Positions 32,869 through 42,509 are shown, counted from the first letter of the stretch. The stretch is 64,000 nucleotides of DNA from Legionella lytica (GCF_023921225.1 NZ_CP071527.1:3117501-3181500), one strand, 5' to 3'. Notes: generated by a model not told the origin, from the sequence alone. Program-made: numbers and translations.

Positions 32869-33261
32869 TCTGGTTTCACCGCGCTGGCATTGACGTTCTG
32901 AACCGTGTAATCACCTCAAAGCTCATACGCTCATCTGTTTAATTTTTTATTTTCTTTAATTTTTAATGTATCTGCAGCTAACTTTTTGATACCCGGCAAT
33001 GTCCGCAGGCCCTTTTCCTCCATTGCTCAATCATTCTCAAAGAGGGAAATTAAATAATTTATCTTTATCGAATCAACAATTAGGCTTTTATAGCCCTTTA
33101 AATTTTGGTGTAAATTATTGAATGGGTCGCATAACAGCGACCTTATCACCTTCCGTAATGCCCCATTTCTAAATTACATTTATCTCTATCCTGCAGAATC
33201 AATAATCATATGCTAGAGTAATAATTGTTAAATAAATATTGTTAACAATTACTTAGGATAA
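32869..33261. other. Intergenic region with hairpins
   Basis: No gene is seen. A hairpin GGTCGC-ATAACA-GCGACC lies at 33125-33142, and a weaker GGCT/AGCC stem at about 33084-33097. Neither has a strong T-run. Near the next gene, TTGTTAACAATT at about 33238-33250 lies close to AATTGTTAA at about 33222-33231, possible operator half-sites just before the start at 33262. Confidence 0.35.
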
Positions 33262-33975
33262 ATGGCATTTAATATGGAATCGGCAAAAAGCACATTGTTA
33301 AAAACAAGTATGGTTGTGACTTTATGCGTTTGGGGAGCAACTGCATTTGCTACACCGCCAAACTCAGGGCAACTAGTAATAATTAACGGCTTGGATAATT
33401 TGACTGCCGCTGATGCGAATACGAATTCACGCTCCAATATTATGGTTCAAGTGTATGATACCCATACCCCTACCTCTCCCTGTTACACCGCGCAAAGACT
33501 GGGTTATTATAACGTTGCAATTATTAAATGGCAGGCGAATGGGATCCATAGCTCTACGTCCTGTGCAGGTACGGGTATTGGCACTGCGGCCATTTCTAAA
33601 GTAGTTATCACCCCACTAAACAAGCTGATAAAGAGCAGTGTCACCATTGTTTATGATGCCATAATCGACACCAGCGTGCCCAAGGGAATAGCCAGCCCAA
33701 TTACCTTCACTCCGCCAACAACCATCTATACCAACATGACTTTGCTTATTAATGGCAGTGGTATTCCCAGCACCATTGGCCAAACTGCAAGCTCATCAAA
33801 TTGGGGATTTACGGTAACGCCAAGCGCTCCTGTTTTTGATGTGGGTACTGGGGCCTTAAGTGCAACTGGTGTTCCAGGTGCAGTTGGAGCTTATGGGGTA
33901 AGCGCTGAAAAACTGATGCGACATTATGGCATTATTCCTTTTCACACCGCTGCGAATAACGATGAGTTGTTCTAG
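33262..33975 (+). CDS. Secreted protein of a Legionella-type paired family (first copy)
   Basis: This 237-residue protein has a signal peptide (LLKTSMVVTLCVWGATAFA). The mature part begins 'TPPNSGQLVIINGL' and contains 'SNIMVQVYDTHTPTSPC', 'SPITFTPPTTIYTNMTLLIN' and 'SNWGFTVTPSAPVFDVGTGA'. It is a clear paralogue of the next gene, with the same block order. Two Cys flank the core and may pair. The beta-rich, Gly/Thr/Pro-rich content suggests an extracytoplasmic domain, perhaps surface-associated or exported by type II secretion. No enzyme motif is visible and no named family is recognised. ATG 33262 has AGGAT upstream. Confidence 0.6.
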   Translation: MAFNMESAKSTLLKTSMVVTLCVWGATAFATPPNSGQLVIINGLDNLTAADANTNSRSNIMVQVYDTHTPTSPCYTAQRLGYYNVAIIKWQANGIHSSTSCAGTGIGTAAISKVVITPLNKLIKSSVTIVYDAIIDTSVPKGIASPITFTPPTTIYTNMTLLINGSGIPSTIGQTASSSNWGFTVTPSAPVFDVGTGALSATGVPGAVGAYGVSAEKLMRHYGIIPFHTAANNDELF

Positions 33976-33987
33976 CTAAGAATAGAG

Positions 33988-34656
33988 ATGAGTATGAAAA
34001 ATAATTTATTAAAATCAACGGTATTTTTCACTTTACTCGCCTCGCAAAAACTCTTTGCTATTGCTCCACCAAGTACTGGACAATTAGTCATTGTTAACAA
34101 TCTCGGTAGTAATGGGGGTGGGGGTAATACGGGATTAACACAGTCCAGCATCATGATCAAAGTGTATGACCATGCGAACAATACTCAACCCTGCACCACG
34201 GTTAAAAGCCTTACTTACGGTGGAATCACTATCGTCAGATGGGCAGCCACAGGAGTGCATAGCACCACTTTTTGTACGGGTACAGGCCCTGGGACAGCAG
34301 CCATTTATCAAGTGCAAATTATTCCATTGCCAAGACTTATTGGTAATACCAGTCAAGTCATATATGACGCAACCGCGCATACCCCGCAAGCCAGTGCTAG
34401 TCCGATTACATTTACCCCACCCACCACGATTTACGGAAACATAGTCTTAGTGGTTAATGGTAATGGCACCCCCGTTACGACCAGCGGACAAATGGCAGAT
34501 GCAACGCATTGGGGATTTACTGCAAACCCCATCACGCCGGTTTTTGATTCGGGTAATGGCTCGATATTAACTACTGGTATCCCGGGAGTTTCTGGAGCTT
34601 ATGGGTTAGAGGCAGAAAAGATTTTAATGCATTATGATATTCAAACCATATTGTAG
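33988..34656 (+). CDS. Secreted protein of the same paired family (second copy)
   Basis: This 222-residue protein begins 12 bases after its paralogue. A signal peptide (LLKSTVFFTLLASQKLFA) precedes 'IAPPSTGQLVIVNNLGSNGG'. Shared blocks with the first copy are 'SSIMIKVYDHANNTQPC', 'CTGTGPGTAAIYQVQIIPL', 'SPITFTPPTTIYGNIVLVVN' and 'THWGFTANPITPVFDSGNG'. The start is either ATG 33988 or ATG 33994; the latter has a better distance to GAGATGAG. Tandem duplication is likely. The TGxxxTAAI and FTPPTTIY blocks are the best conserved and would make good search probes. Function unknown. Confidence 0.6.
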   Translation: MSMKNNLLKSTVFFTLLASQKLFAIAPPSTGQLVIVNNLGSNGGGGNTGLTQSSIMIKVYDHANNTQPCTTVKSLTYGGITIVRWAATGVHSTTFCTGTGPGTAAIYQVQIIPLPRLIGNTSQVIYDATAHTPQASASPITFTPPTTIYGNIVLVVNGNGTPVTTSGQMADATHWGFTANPITPVFDSGNGSILTTGIPGVSGAYGLEAEKILMHYDIQTIL

Positions 34657-34722
34657 GTTCGGGCCATGACTCGACAAAGGTATCGAGCCACTCCCCGAAT
34701 GTTGAACCATGGGCTCAACCTG

Positions 34723-36513
34723 CTACTTATTTAATAACAACTTTAAGGAATTAGGTAAAAAAGCTGAACTACCGGCAGCGCTTCCCTTCTCATAAAACAG
34801 GCCACCATCTACATAATCTGCTGGCAATGCAGGAGAAACACCATCCACTTTATAGGCCCAGGTGATACCTCCATCACTACTTACCGCCAATAAAGGGTAC
34901 GAAGTTCCAGACGATGACACATAAGAGCCTGCCGCCATACAATAAGTTCCTTTACATGAGGCCGTATTGAAATAACCATTATCCATAGTATCGCCAACTA
35001 ACACCGGATAAGTACTGTTAATTCTATAAGCCCAAGTTTTTCCTCCATCAGAACTTGCTGCTAATAAAGGAAAACTATGTGCGGAGTCCCTCATATAAGA
35101 ACCTGCTGCAATACAAATAGTGCCACTACAACTCACCGCAGAAAAATAATTATCATTACCTGCAAAAAAATCTGAAGGAAACTGTGGTGTGGTATCAGTG
35201 ATAGTATAAGACCATGTATGCCCAGCGTTGGAACTGGTTGCAGCTAAAGGATAAGAGTTAATAGAGCTAAAATAGCCTACCGCAACACAAACACTACCAC
35301 TACAACTTACAGCATACATTTGCCCATAGGTAAAACCCGCAGGAGGAACTGGAGTCGTGCTTGTAATAGATGCACTCCAAGTCGCCCCATTATTGGAACT
35401 CGATATTACCAAGGGTTCAGTATTTCCTAAAGTGGAGAAATAGCTTCCAGCCGCTACAAAATTAGTGCCACTTGCAGCAGAATCAGAGAGAGTACCTGAC
35501 CCTACATAATCAGAAGGCAATGGAGAGAGTGCAGTCAAAGAATTAGTCCATAGAGCTCCTTGATTGGTTCCCGTAGCAATCAAAGGATAAGAAACAGAGG
35601 AATCAAAATAGGAACCTACTGCAATACATGCGGTACTCCCGCAACTCACATTATTAAAATATCCGAAAGTAAGATCTGGCGGTATTGTCGAGCTGGTATA
35701 GGTAGAAGACCAGTTCGCCCCTAACCCTGTACTAGTTCCTACAAAAGGCACAGACATACTACCAGTAGAATATGATCCTCCCGCAATACAAAAAGAATCG
35801 GCACATGCTACAGCATTGAAATAACCATTAGAAGAATAATCTGGTGGCAATGCTGAGAAACTAACCTCAGTCCAATTCTGTCCAGAAGAAGAGCTAATAG
35901 CGACAAAAGGACCAGCCACCTCCCCTCCAACAACACAAAAGCGCCCGGTGCAGCTCGCTCCATATAAATAAGTTCCCACCGGAAAGCTCGCAAGTGATGC
36001 CAAGGGATAAGCCCAGTTTGCTCCTGTAACTGTACTATAAGCAATCAAAGGGGCAGTAGTACCCAAACTACCATTATAATACCCTGCAGCAACAAAAAAT
36101 GGTGGCGGAGGGGGAGGTGGAGGCGCCGGAGTTACAGATACATTCAAGGGAACGGAGGAAGAAGTACACGCTACCCCTCTACATAAGGCAAAATTACTTG
36201 AAACTGCTCCAGTAATGTCCAATTGCAACACGCAACTTGCTTTTGAAGCCAAAGAAATCACTGCAGGGCAGTGGCCACTGCTTGTATTTTGAGTCACCAC
36301 TGAAGCAGGAAGCCCTTTAATGACGTAACCGGCTCTTGTAGCACTTGTATTATTAGTAATCAGATAATAAGCAGAAACAGAACTTCCCTGAACCACAGTA
36401 GTTGGCAATGAAGTCCCTGGTTTAGGAACAATATTAAAAGTAGCGCCAGCGATTGCCTGATTGGCTATAAAAAAAGCGGCAAATGCTAAAACTAAATCCT
36501 GTTTTTTCCCCAT
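34723..36513 (-). CDS. Secreted repeat protein with BNR-like blocks and N-terminal Cys domain
   Basis: This 596-residue protein has a signal peptide (VLAFAAFFIANQAIAG). Residues of about 22-125 form a domain with 'SAYYLITNNTSATRAGYVIKGLP' in shortened form YLITNNT and 'SKASCVLQLDI', shared with the protein at the window end. A run of prolines follows. Then 8 or so repeats of about 55 residues, each with a pattern such as AAGSY...YPLLAVSSDGG.TWAYKV and a CxGxxC pair (CSGTICIAAGSY), are read. The repeats resemble BNR/sialidase-type propeller blades (S-x-DGG-x-TW), so a beta-propeller is likely. It is probably surface-exposed or secreted. No catalytic residues of sialidases are seen. Confidence 0.6.
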   Translation of the reverse strand: MGKKQDLVLAFAAFFIANQAIAGATFNIVPKPGTSLPTTVVQGSSVSAYYLITNNTSATRAGYVIKGLPASVVTQNTSSGHCPAVISLASKASCVLQLDITGAVSSNFALCRGVACTSSSVPLNVSVTPAPPPPPPPPFFVAAGYYNGSLGTTAPLIAYSTVTGANWAYPLASLASFPVGTYLYGASCTGRFCVVGGEVAGPFVAISSSSGQNWTEVSFSALPPDYSSNGYFNAVACADSFCIAGGSYSTGSMSVPFVGTSTGLGANWSSTYTSSTIPPDLTFGYFNNVSCGSTACIAVGSYFDSSVSYPLIATGTNQGALWTNSLTALSPLPSDYVGSGTLSDSAASGTNFVAAGSYFSTLGNTEPLVISSSNNGATWSASITSTTPVPPAGFTYGQMYAVSCSGSVCVAVGYFSSINSYPLAATSSNAGHTWSYTITDTTPQFPSDFFAGNDNYFSAVSCSGTICIAAGSYMRDSAHSFPLLAASSDGGKTWAYRINSTYPVLVGDTMDNGYFNTASCKGTYCMAAGSYVSSSGTSYPLLAVSSDGGITWAYKVDGVSPALPADYVDGGLFYEKGSAAGSSAFLPNSLKLLLNK

Positions 36514-36590
36514 AAATCACATCCTGTATTAATCAAAATAAAATGACTGTATGCATTTTCTTGCTAGGGGCATGGCCCCCTTTGCAGGTC

Positions 36591-37370
36591 TTATTTCACA
36601 TAACTAATCTGTGCAATCAGTTGATGCTCACCCGCATTATGTATTCCTACGGCAAAAGGCACCGAAGTCGTAAAGTCGCCCATGCTGATCTGGCCACCGG
36701 TTAAAGAAGCATTGCCTAACCCACTAAAGCGATAACCAAAGCCAATTCGTACATTTTTGCTCATGTCAAAATCAAGACCAGCACCGAGGTTATAACTAAA
36801 CTCCGCTCGCGTATGATCATTAAAAGTAGGGGTTAAATTGATACTACCCGTTTCATCAGTTATCGCGCTAAAATTCCCTACTCGATTCCATGCTGCTCCC
36901 AAACCTACCTGTACGTAAGGATGCAATGCTTTATCATTCGTTGCTAGAATTTTAACTGATGCAAGAAATTGTTGGCTTTGAACTCGATAATGATAACGAT
37001 AAAAAGTGGAGTAATCAGGCTCCATGCCTACGGTATGCTCTCCATGGATTTGGATAGGAGTAAAATAGTTGTACTCAAGTCCTGCCTGAGCCAAAAGACC
37101 ATACCAGGGTAATGAATGCTCCACTCCCAAAAAGCCACCTACAACTCCTCCATTTCGGCTATTCGCCTTGGAATCATAAGCAAATACACTCTCATCCTCT
37201 CCTAAAAAATAGGCTTTACCCGTTGCATCCATATTGGCATAACCACCAGTAAGAGAAATCACGGGCCTATAAGTAGAGCGCATGGACTGAATGCCCGATT
37301 CACCTGAAATCGCAAAAGAAGAATATAAAAGTGCTCCCGCGATGCTCAGCACAGAAAAGCCTGAACGCAT
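36591..37370 (-). CDS. Outer-membrane beta-barrel protein
   Basis: This protein of about 259 residues starts at ATG 37368-37370 (MRSGFSVLSIAGALLYSSFA, a signal peptide), with AAGGA about 10 bases upstream. Alternating hydrophobic strands such as 'RPVISLTGGYANMDATGK', 'WYGLLAQAGLEYNYFTPI', 'VQVGLGAAWNRVGNFSA', 'FSYNLGAGLDFDMSKNVRIG' and a final 'QLIAQISYVK' are those of an eight- to ten-strand barrel of the OmpA/Omp25-like type, common in Legionella. It is likely an outer-membrane structural or adhesion protein. No peptidoglycan-binding OmpA domain follows. Confidence 0.65.
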   Translation of the reverse strand: MRSGFSVLSIAGALLYSSFAISGESGIQSMRSTYRPVISLTGGYANMDATGKAYFLGEDESVFAYDSKANSRNGGVVGGFLGVEHSLPWYGLLAQAGLEYNYFTPIQIHGEHTVGMEPDYSTFYRYHYRVQSQQFLASVKILATNDKALHPYVQVGLGAAWNRVGNFSAITDETGSINLTPTFNDHTRAEFSYNLGAGLDFDMSKNVRIGFGYRFSGLGNASLTGGQISMGDFTTSVPFAVGIHNAGEHQLIAQISYVK

Positions 37371-37550
37371 ATAAATCATCCTTAAAAATGAAGAAGTTAA
37401 ACCAAGTAAAAATAGCATATACTCTGGCTACATTCAAAATGTTTACCCTACTGCGCAGGAATTACATCATTGACATAGGGTTGTTGGTAATTTGCTATAT
37501 CGCTAAGAATTTATAGTCTAAATAATCTCCAGAAGACTCTGTAACCGCAG

Positions 37551-37994
37551 TTAATTATCTCGACCAAATTGCATAGACACATCAACACTCAAACCAGGTG
37601 TTAGGGATAAAGTTCCTTTGGCTTTCCCCGAGTTTTGGGAAAAATCACCAAAAATGTCACCATATTCAGTATGAATAATGGTGACCCCATTAACACAAGT
37701 TCCAGTTAAATGTTTTTCACTATGTGAAGGGCAAATAAAGCTACCAGAATCTTTGTCAGAAACCACGTGTACGGTAAAATTACCTGCACTGTCTAAAGGA
37801 CCAATAACGCCCGCACCATGATAAGCACACTCACCAATGGCCCAGTTGCTTGCAGTACCGGTTCCTGACCAACGCCCAGCGAGGTGTTCACAGGCATTTG
37901 GAGTTGAGGAATAAAAAGTAAAATCAGCATAAGATATTTGTGCTACAAATAAAGTTGCGACGACACATCCCTTTAGTATGTTTTGTTTTCTCAT
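37551..37994 (-). CDS. Small secreted protein of unknown function
   Basis: This protein of about 147 residues starts at ATG 37992-37994 (MRKQNILKGCVVATLFVAQISYA, a signal peptide) with AAGG upstream; a frame 32 codons longer exists but adds a basic stretch ahead of the signal. The mature part has 'ACEHLAGRWSGTGTASNW', 'CAYHGAGVI', 'GSFICPSHSEKHLTGTCVNG' with four to five Cys, and 'GTLSLTPGLSVDVSMQFG'. The GRWSGTG and beta-strand layout recall small lipocalin-like or lipid-binding periplasmic proteins. No family name can be given. Confidence 0.5.
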   Translation of the reverse strand: MRKQNILKGCVVATLFVAQISYADFTFYSSTPNACEHLAGRWSGTGTASNWAIGECAYHGAGVIGPLDSAGNFTVHVVSDKDSGSFICPSHSEKHLTGTCVNGVTIIHTEYGDIFGDFSQNSGKAKGTLSLTPGLSVDVSMQFGRDN

Positions 37995-38151
37995 TTTTTC
38001 GCCTTGAAAAATTATCCCTAAAAAACGCAACCTGACTTGCGACCGAAAAAAATCCAAAACTACCTTACACAAATTAGGGCCGCTTGGCAAATTAAAGGCG
38101 TCGTAAAAATTCGTTTACTGAAATTGACAAAAAAAGAGGGATAAACAGAAG

Positions 38152-38475
38152 CTAAAATATTTTCCTTTGCCCGCGCGCAACCTCCCAAAACATGACAAAG
38201 TCACCCATTAAACTATAAAGGGGATAGGTGAACGTGACAGGTTGGTTTTTTTCATAAACAAAATGTCCTACCCATGCAAATCCATAGCCTGCAATAGCCA
38301 TGAGCAACACCCACTTTAAGGCTCCAGTGAATAGGAAAAAGAGAAAAAATAAACAGGCTAAAGAAGTACCGATAAAATGCAACCGCTGACACATAATATT
38401 TTGATGCTGGCTTAGATAAAAGGGATAAAACTCAGCAAAACTCTTATACTCTTTCATTTTTCCATCGTCGTTCAT
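38152..38475 (-). CDS. Mpo1-like DUF962 membrane protein
   Basis: This 107-residue protein matches the DUF962/Mpo1 family: 'FAEFYPFYLSQHQN', 'RLHFIGTSLA', 'WVGHFVYEKNQPVTFTYP' and 'SLMGDFVMFWEV'. The conserved His residues (QHQN, RLHF, GHF) would bind Fe(II) in the yeast enzyme, which is a dioxygenase that shortens 2-hydroxy fatty acids by alpha-oxidation. Two membrane segments lie at about 38-62 and 63-75. The ATG at 38475 has AGAGG about 9 bases upstream. It stands alone. Activity on fatty acids in this organism is a family-based inference. Confidence 0.7.
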   Translation of the reverse strand: MNDDGKMKEYKSFAEFYPFYLSQHQNIMCQRLHFIGTSLACLFFLFFLFTGALKWVLLMAIAGYGFAWVGHFVYEKNQPVTFTYPLYSLMGDFVMFWEVARGQRKIF

Positions 38476-38652
38476 AGCATTTACCTCTTTGGACTAAGGC
38501 GCAGCAGCGCAAACATCAAGCTTATTTAAATTATAGCTCATCATGGTAATGAATAATGGCCTTAATAAAGGTATCTCATATTTTCCTTAAAATATATTGA
38601 CCTTAATGCGTTGATCTTAAAAAATAATCAAAATTTTCTATGGCTATGAATC

Positions 38653-39993
38653 ATGAAATTTGCTTCCCTCTTTTTACAATATTTGTATGGTGGAAAAGAT
38701 CTGCCACAACCAAAATGGTTGGAGCTTGCCAATCAAAAATTCCAGGCAATGAATATGGGTTACCATTTAGGACGTTTTGTTAACTGCCTTGAAATCACCA
38801 TGCATGCTTATAAAGCATTACTGGAAAATCAAGGTACTTTTTTCCCCGCAGTCACCCCCTTACCATCGCTCCCCAATTTTATTCCTGGATATTTACAATC
38901 ATTATATCCACGCTTTATTTCTTTGGATGACACCAAACGAGCCCGTAGTTTTTTTATCTCCGAGTTTAATTACGCGCAGCTCACTACTTACCTAGCGGAA
39001 TTAGAAATCCCGGCCTACAGCCATTTAATTATTTTTGCCAAACTAAACAAATTGCCGGGTAGTCATGCTTTATCAGGATTAATTCTTCCTGATGAAACAG
39101 GCAATGGAATTCGTATTTACTTATACGATGCTCAAGGTTTTTTACCCGATGCCTGGCTCCATCCGGAACAATTTGATGAGTTTTATACGTTAGAAAAAAT
39201 TTTTATTTATGACTCAGAGCGAACCCAAAGGGCAGTGAAAACATTCGTGGAGCAATGCCAATTTGAAACGGCCAACACTCATGAAGTTTCGAGTCAAGCC
39301 CCTGAGCCCTGCATGAATATCATGAAAACAAAACTGATGGAATTTCTCAGACTAGAAATTTTTCGTTTGGAGGCAAAAGCGATTGTTGCTTCTCAGCAAG
39401 ACACTCTGTGGCAACAAGAAAAAATTGAAGCCTATTATACCTGTTTAAATGAACTCCACGATGCAGATAAAGATCCTTACTTGTTAACCGCAGAACAATT
39501 TATACAAACAGCAAAGATCGTAAAAAAACATAGCTATTCATATAATTGGTTTGACCCCCAATCGTTGGAACATTTACGCACCTATTTCAATCAATTTTTG
39601 TTGCTACAGCCATTCCAGGCTGAGTTTGCTTTAGAACCAATAAGAGATTACCTCAAACGCTACTTAATTTGTGAAATTGGGCGTTTAAGTCTTCTCAATG
39701 AATACAGTAATGAACATATTGATAAAAAAATTAATTTGTACATTGAACAACTAGAACTTTTAACCGCTACGGAGCATGATACAGAGCGCCTTCTGAGCCG
39801 CATAAATAATATCCAGAGAATAGCCTCAACCACCCGCCATTGGCTCACTTTTTATTCCCAGGCAACTTCTGCCAGCTTATTTGCTGATTATTTGCGGCCA
39901 GTACAACAGCTACTGCAAGATGAGGTAAAACGTAGAAGTGCTGAAGAAGAAACCTGGGATATTGTGTATTTAGATACCCTTAATCGATTGTAG
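38653..39993 (+). CDS. Unknown cytosolic protein, possible Dot/Icm effector
   Basis: This 446-residue protein has no signal peptide or membrane segment. The N-terminal half contains 'GYHLGRFVNCLEITMHAYKA' and 'HALSGLILPDETGNGIRIYL'; the C-terminal half is helical and rich in Glu/Gln (YLKRYLICEIGRLSLLNEYS, 'ELLTATEHDTERLLSRINN'). Near the end is 'KRRSAEEETWDIVYL', a Glu block placed about 10-20 residues from the C-terminus, as in many Dot/Icm substrates. No catalytic motif is recognised. It converges with the ankyrin gene across a shared terminator. Being an effector is an inference from the tail and from the genus. Confidence 0.5.
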   Translation: MKFASLFLQYLYGGKDLPQPKWLELANQKFQAMNMGYHLGRFVNCLEITMHAYKALLENQGTFFPAVTPLPSLPNFIPGYLQSLYPRFISLDDTKRARSFFISEFNYAQLTTYLAELEIPAYSHLIIFAKLNKLPGSHALSGLILPDETGNGIRIYLYDAQGFLPDAWLHPEQFDEFYTLEKIFIYDSERTQRAVKTFVEQCQFETANTHEVSSQAPEPCMNIMKTKLMEFLRLEIFRLEAKAIVASQQDTLWQQEKIEAYYTCLNELHDADKDPYLLTAEQFIQTAKIVKKHSYSYNWFDPQSLEHLRTYFNQFLLLQPFQAEFALEPIRDYLKRYLICEIGRLSLLNEYSNEHIDKKINLYIEQLELLTATEHDTERLLSRINNIQRIASTTRHWLTFYSQATSASLFADYLRPVQQLLQDEVKRRSAEEETWDIVYLDTLNRL

Positions 39994-40014
39994 CTTGTGA
40001 TGGAGGCCTAATAT

Positions 40015-40041
40015 AGCCTTGATTACGTACGCATCAAGGCT
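40015..40041. terminator. Bidirectional terminator hairpin
   Basis: AGCCTTGAT (40015-40023) and ATCAAGGCT (40033-40041) form a perfect 9-base stem with a 9-base loop, between convergent genes ending at 39993 and 40074. It is followed by a weak T-run (CTATTTT) on the plus strand and preceded by an AT-rich stretch serving the minus strand. Confidence 0.7.
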
Positions 40042-40073
40042 GCTATTTTGGATCCATTGATTCCGTCACTATC

Positions 40074-42401
40074 TCAACTAACTAAAGAAAAATCACTGTT
40101 AGTGGACGAAGACGGCTCAGAATGCAATTTATCGCCAAAAAACAACCCACCATATCTAACATCTGAGGGTTTTCTTTGTATGGAAAAATTGCCTGAATGC
40201 CCTTCAATAAGAACAAGCTGCTTCGGTTTACTGGTTTTTAGATAGGCAATAAACCCATTTACATGGGGCGCGTCACTGGAGATGGAGTGTGTATCAGCAT
40301 CAGACAATAATAAAAACTCGGCGACATTAAAACGCCGATTTTTAAGTGCAATCAGGAGCGCCTCGTGAAGATTAGTAGTGCTATTCGTATTAGCAAATAA
40401 TGACAGCAACAGCTTAACCACTGGCACAAAGCCTTTTTCAACAGCCGTATTTAATAATTGTTGAGGTGCAGACGGCATCGTTGCAGGATACAGGTTAAGA
40501 GAAATAAGTCCCTGGATTAATTGAGTATTACCTAAAATAACGGTTTTTTTTAGTAATTCAAACTTACACTCTTCGGTAAACAATGCTGAAGCGAGGCACT
40601 GTTTATCGATATGTTTAACCAGCACCTGCACCGCAGGTAAATTTTCTACGTCTAAGGTACAGAATAAAGCCTCTTTCATATCCATCAAATCAAGAGCACC
40701 ATCTGCTTCCAAAATTAAATTGAGAATCCGCATATCCGGTTGGCGACAAGAAAAATATAGAGCAGGAGCATGCTGTTTTAAAGTATCCCCCTCTGTTTGG
40801 CTTCTTTTTACCAACGCACCGGCCTTTAACAAGGCCTCTGTGGTCTCATAATGTTGCCATTTAATCGCCATCTCTAAGGCGGAAAGCCCATTTATTTGTT
40901 TCTTAGCATCAATTTTCGCATTAAGAGGCATTTTTACTTCTTTATGAATATTAGCCCCGGCATTAAGAAGCGTCCGCACCTGCGTGGTTTTTCCCAACTG
41001 TGCAGCAATCATCAGTACAGTCCAACCATAATGGTTTACTGTGTCGATTTTCGTTTTGGGAGTACGGGCTACGGCTTGAGAAAACTCTTCTGGGTTTGCA
41101 TGAATTATCGCTTTATGTAAGCTCATGGATGATGCAAGAATCTGCTGCGCGACATTTTGCGGGTAAAGCTCGGCATGCATTTGTTTTTTGGCAAGAAGCA
41201 CATGCATGTAAGCAATGGTTGCCTGCAGCGAGGTATCAAATGCTTCTTTTTGAGCGACATACAACCACTGGTACATCAATTGATCACGCGCGATGCAATT
41301 CAGAATGAATGACTCATTTTCAATCAATTCACGACATATTGGTAATTTAAATACTTCAAAAATCTCAAAGAACGAGTGTCCACCACTGTTATAGACCATT
41401 AAAGCAGCAAAAACGGTCATGTATTTTTGAAAAACTCCCTGAAAATATGGCTGCTCCAAGCGCTTTTCTAAAATCATATTGCGGATCTGGGCTAAGGTTG
41501 TACTGGAAATTCCATTCGAATAAGCATGAATCTGATAGGAAAATAAATGCTGCACCGATTGATTTTCCGTCATGAATTTAGATTGATCCACTGAACGTTG
41601 AAAAGGTGAAAAATTGTTTCTTTCTTCATAGTTTTTGTTGATGGCATTAGCCCTGTCGCCATATAAAGGCAAGGGAGTAGTTGATTTCATTAGGCCTTTT
41701 GCTGTCGTTCTGACCCACTCTTGCTGAGTTCTGGACTTAGTAATTCTACCTCGACCCTCCATCCCCATCGTAAACTCACTATCTTCGTAGATGTCTGCGG
41801 GCATTGCATCTAATTGGGTATTCAATGTGGCAAGACTGGTAGCACACGCGATTTGTAAGCAGTTGTCACAGGCTTTTCTTGATAGTCCATGATAATCATG
41901 TTGAGCTAACTTTAGAATTAACTCGGCATATTCTTGTTCATATTTTGACAAAATCACCGAATCAATATCCCCACTAAAAATGGCCTCTACCTTAATGCGG
42001 TTCGCATTAGATGTTGGTAAAGAATAAAGCCTTTTACGTAGGTTTTCGGTAAAAGTTATTAATTCATCATGAACCAGGGTTTCCGCATTATTTTCCAGTA
42101 AATGATACGCGAGATGAGTTTCAAAATAGCGTCGTGTTGGATCTTCATTTGTGGTTTGCGGCGAGGTGCTAACTAAGTAGCCTTTATCCTTTAAAATTGT
42201 TTGCAACTCGCTAAGAAAGAGCGTTTGTTCTGGGGTTTTTCTCCCCTCCAGATAAAGCTTATATAATATTTCTAATTGCGCTTGGCCTATATTCGCATTG
42301 ATTCCTGCTTCAATAGCCAATAAAAGACTTTCGCTAATGGATAAAGTAATAAGGCCACCGGATTTATTTTTAGGAATATATTGTCGTAAATATTTGCTCA
42401 T
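40074..42401 (-). CDS. Ankyrin-repeat protein, possible Dot/Icm effector
   Basis: This protein of about 775 residues starts at ATG 42399-42401 (MSKYLRQYIPKNKSGGLITL) with AAGGA 9 bases upstream; 24 codons earlier is a weaker ATG. The N-terminal 450 residues are of unknown fold. Ankyrin repeats are clear from about 455: 'DTVNHYGWTVLMIAAQLGK', 'VRTLLNAGANIHKE', 'GLSALEMAIKWQHYETTEAL', 'LLKAGALV', and weaker ones to about 720. The C-terminus 'LHSEPSSSTNSDFSLVS' is rich in small polar and Ser residues, a pattern found in Dot/Icm translocation signals. Ankyrin effectors of Legionella bind host proteins. No known effector name is assigned. Confidence 0.65.
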   Translation of the reverse strand: MSKYLRQYIPKNKSGGLITLSISESLLLAIEAGINANIGQAQLEILYKLYLEGRKTPEQTLFLSELQTILKDKGYLVSTSPQTTNEDPTRRYFETHLAYHLLENNAETLVHDELITFTENLRKRLYSLPTSNANRIKVEAIFSGDIDSVILSKYEQEYAELILKLAQHDYHGLSRKACDNCLQIACATSLATLNTQLDAMPADIYEDSEFTMGMEGRGRITKSRTQQEWVRTTAKGLMKSTTPLPLYGDRANAINKNYEERNNFSPFQRSVDQSKFMTENQSVQHLFSYQIHAYSNGISSTTLAQIRNMILEKRLEQPYFQGVFQKYMTVFAALMVYNSGGHSFFEIFEVFKLPICRELIENESFILNCIARDQLMYQWLYVAQKEAFDTSLQATIAYMHVLLAKKQMHAELYPQNVAQQILASSMSLHKAIIHANPEEFSQAVARTPKTKIDTVNHYGWTVLMIAAQLGKTTQVRTLLNAGANIHKEVKMPLNAKIDAKKQINGLSALEMAIKWQHYETTEALLKAGALVKRSQTEGDTLKQHAPALYFSCRQPDMRILNLILEADGALDLMDMKEALFCTLDVENLPAVQVLVKHIDKQCLASALFTEECKFELLKKTVILGNTQLIQGLISLNLYPATMPSAPQQLLNTAVEKGFVPVVKLLLSLFANTNSTTNLHEALLIALKNRRFNVAEFLLLSDADTHSISSDAPHVNGFIAYLKTSKPKQLVLIEGHSGNFSIQRKPSDVRYGGLFFGDKLHSEPSSSTNSDFSLVS

Positions 42402-42509
42402 AATAACGATCCTTATTGTTATGAGAAATTTTTGTTGGTCTATCAATATACTGGGTAAATCTTTGGCCATCAACCGAGTGGCTGTGGATACATCATCCTG
42501 ACAAAACTG

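Noticed and set aside
34900..36100. Tandem DNA repeats of about 160 bases
   Set aside because: They correspond to blades of the secreted repeat protein and differ a lot at DNA level; not a separate element.
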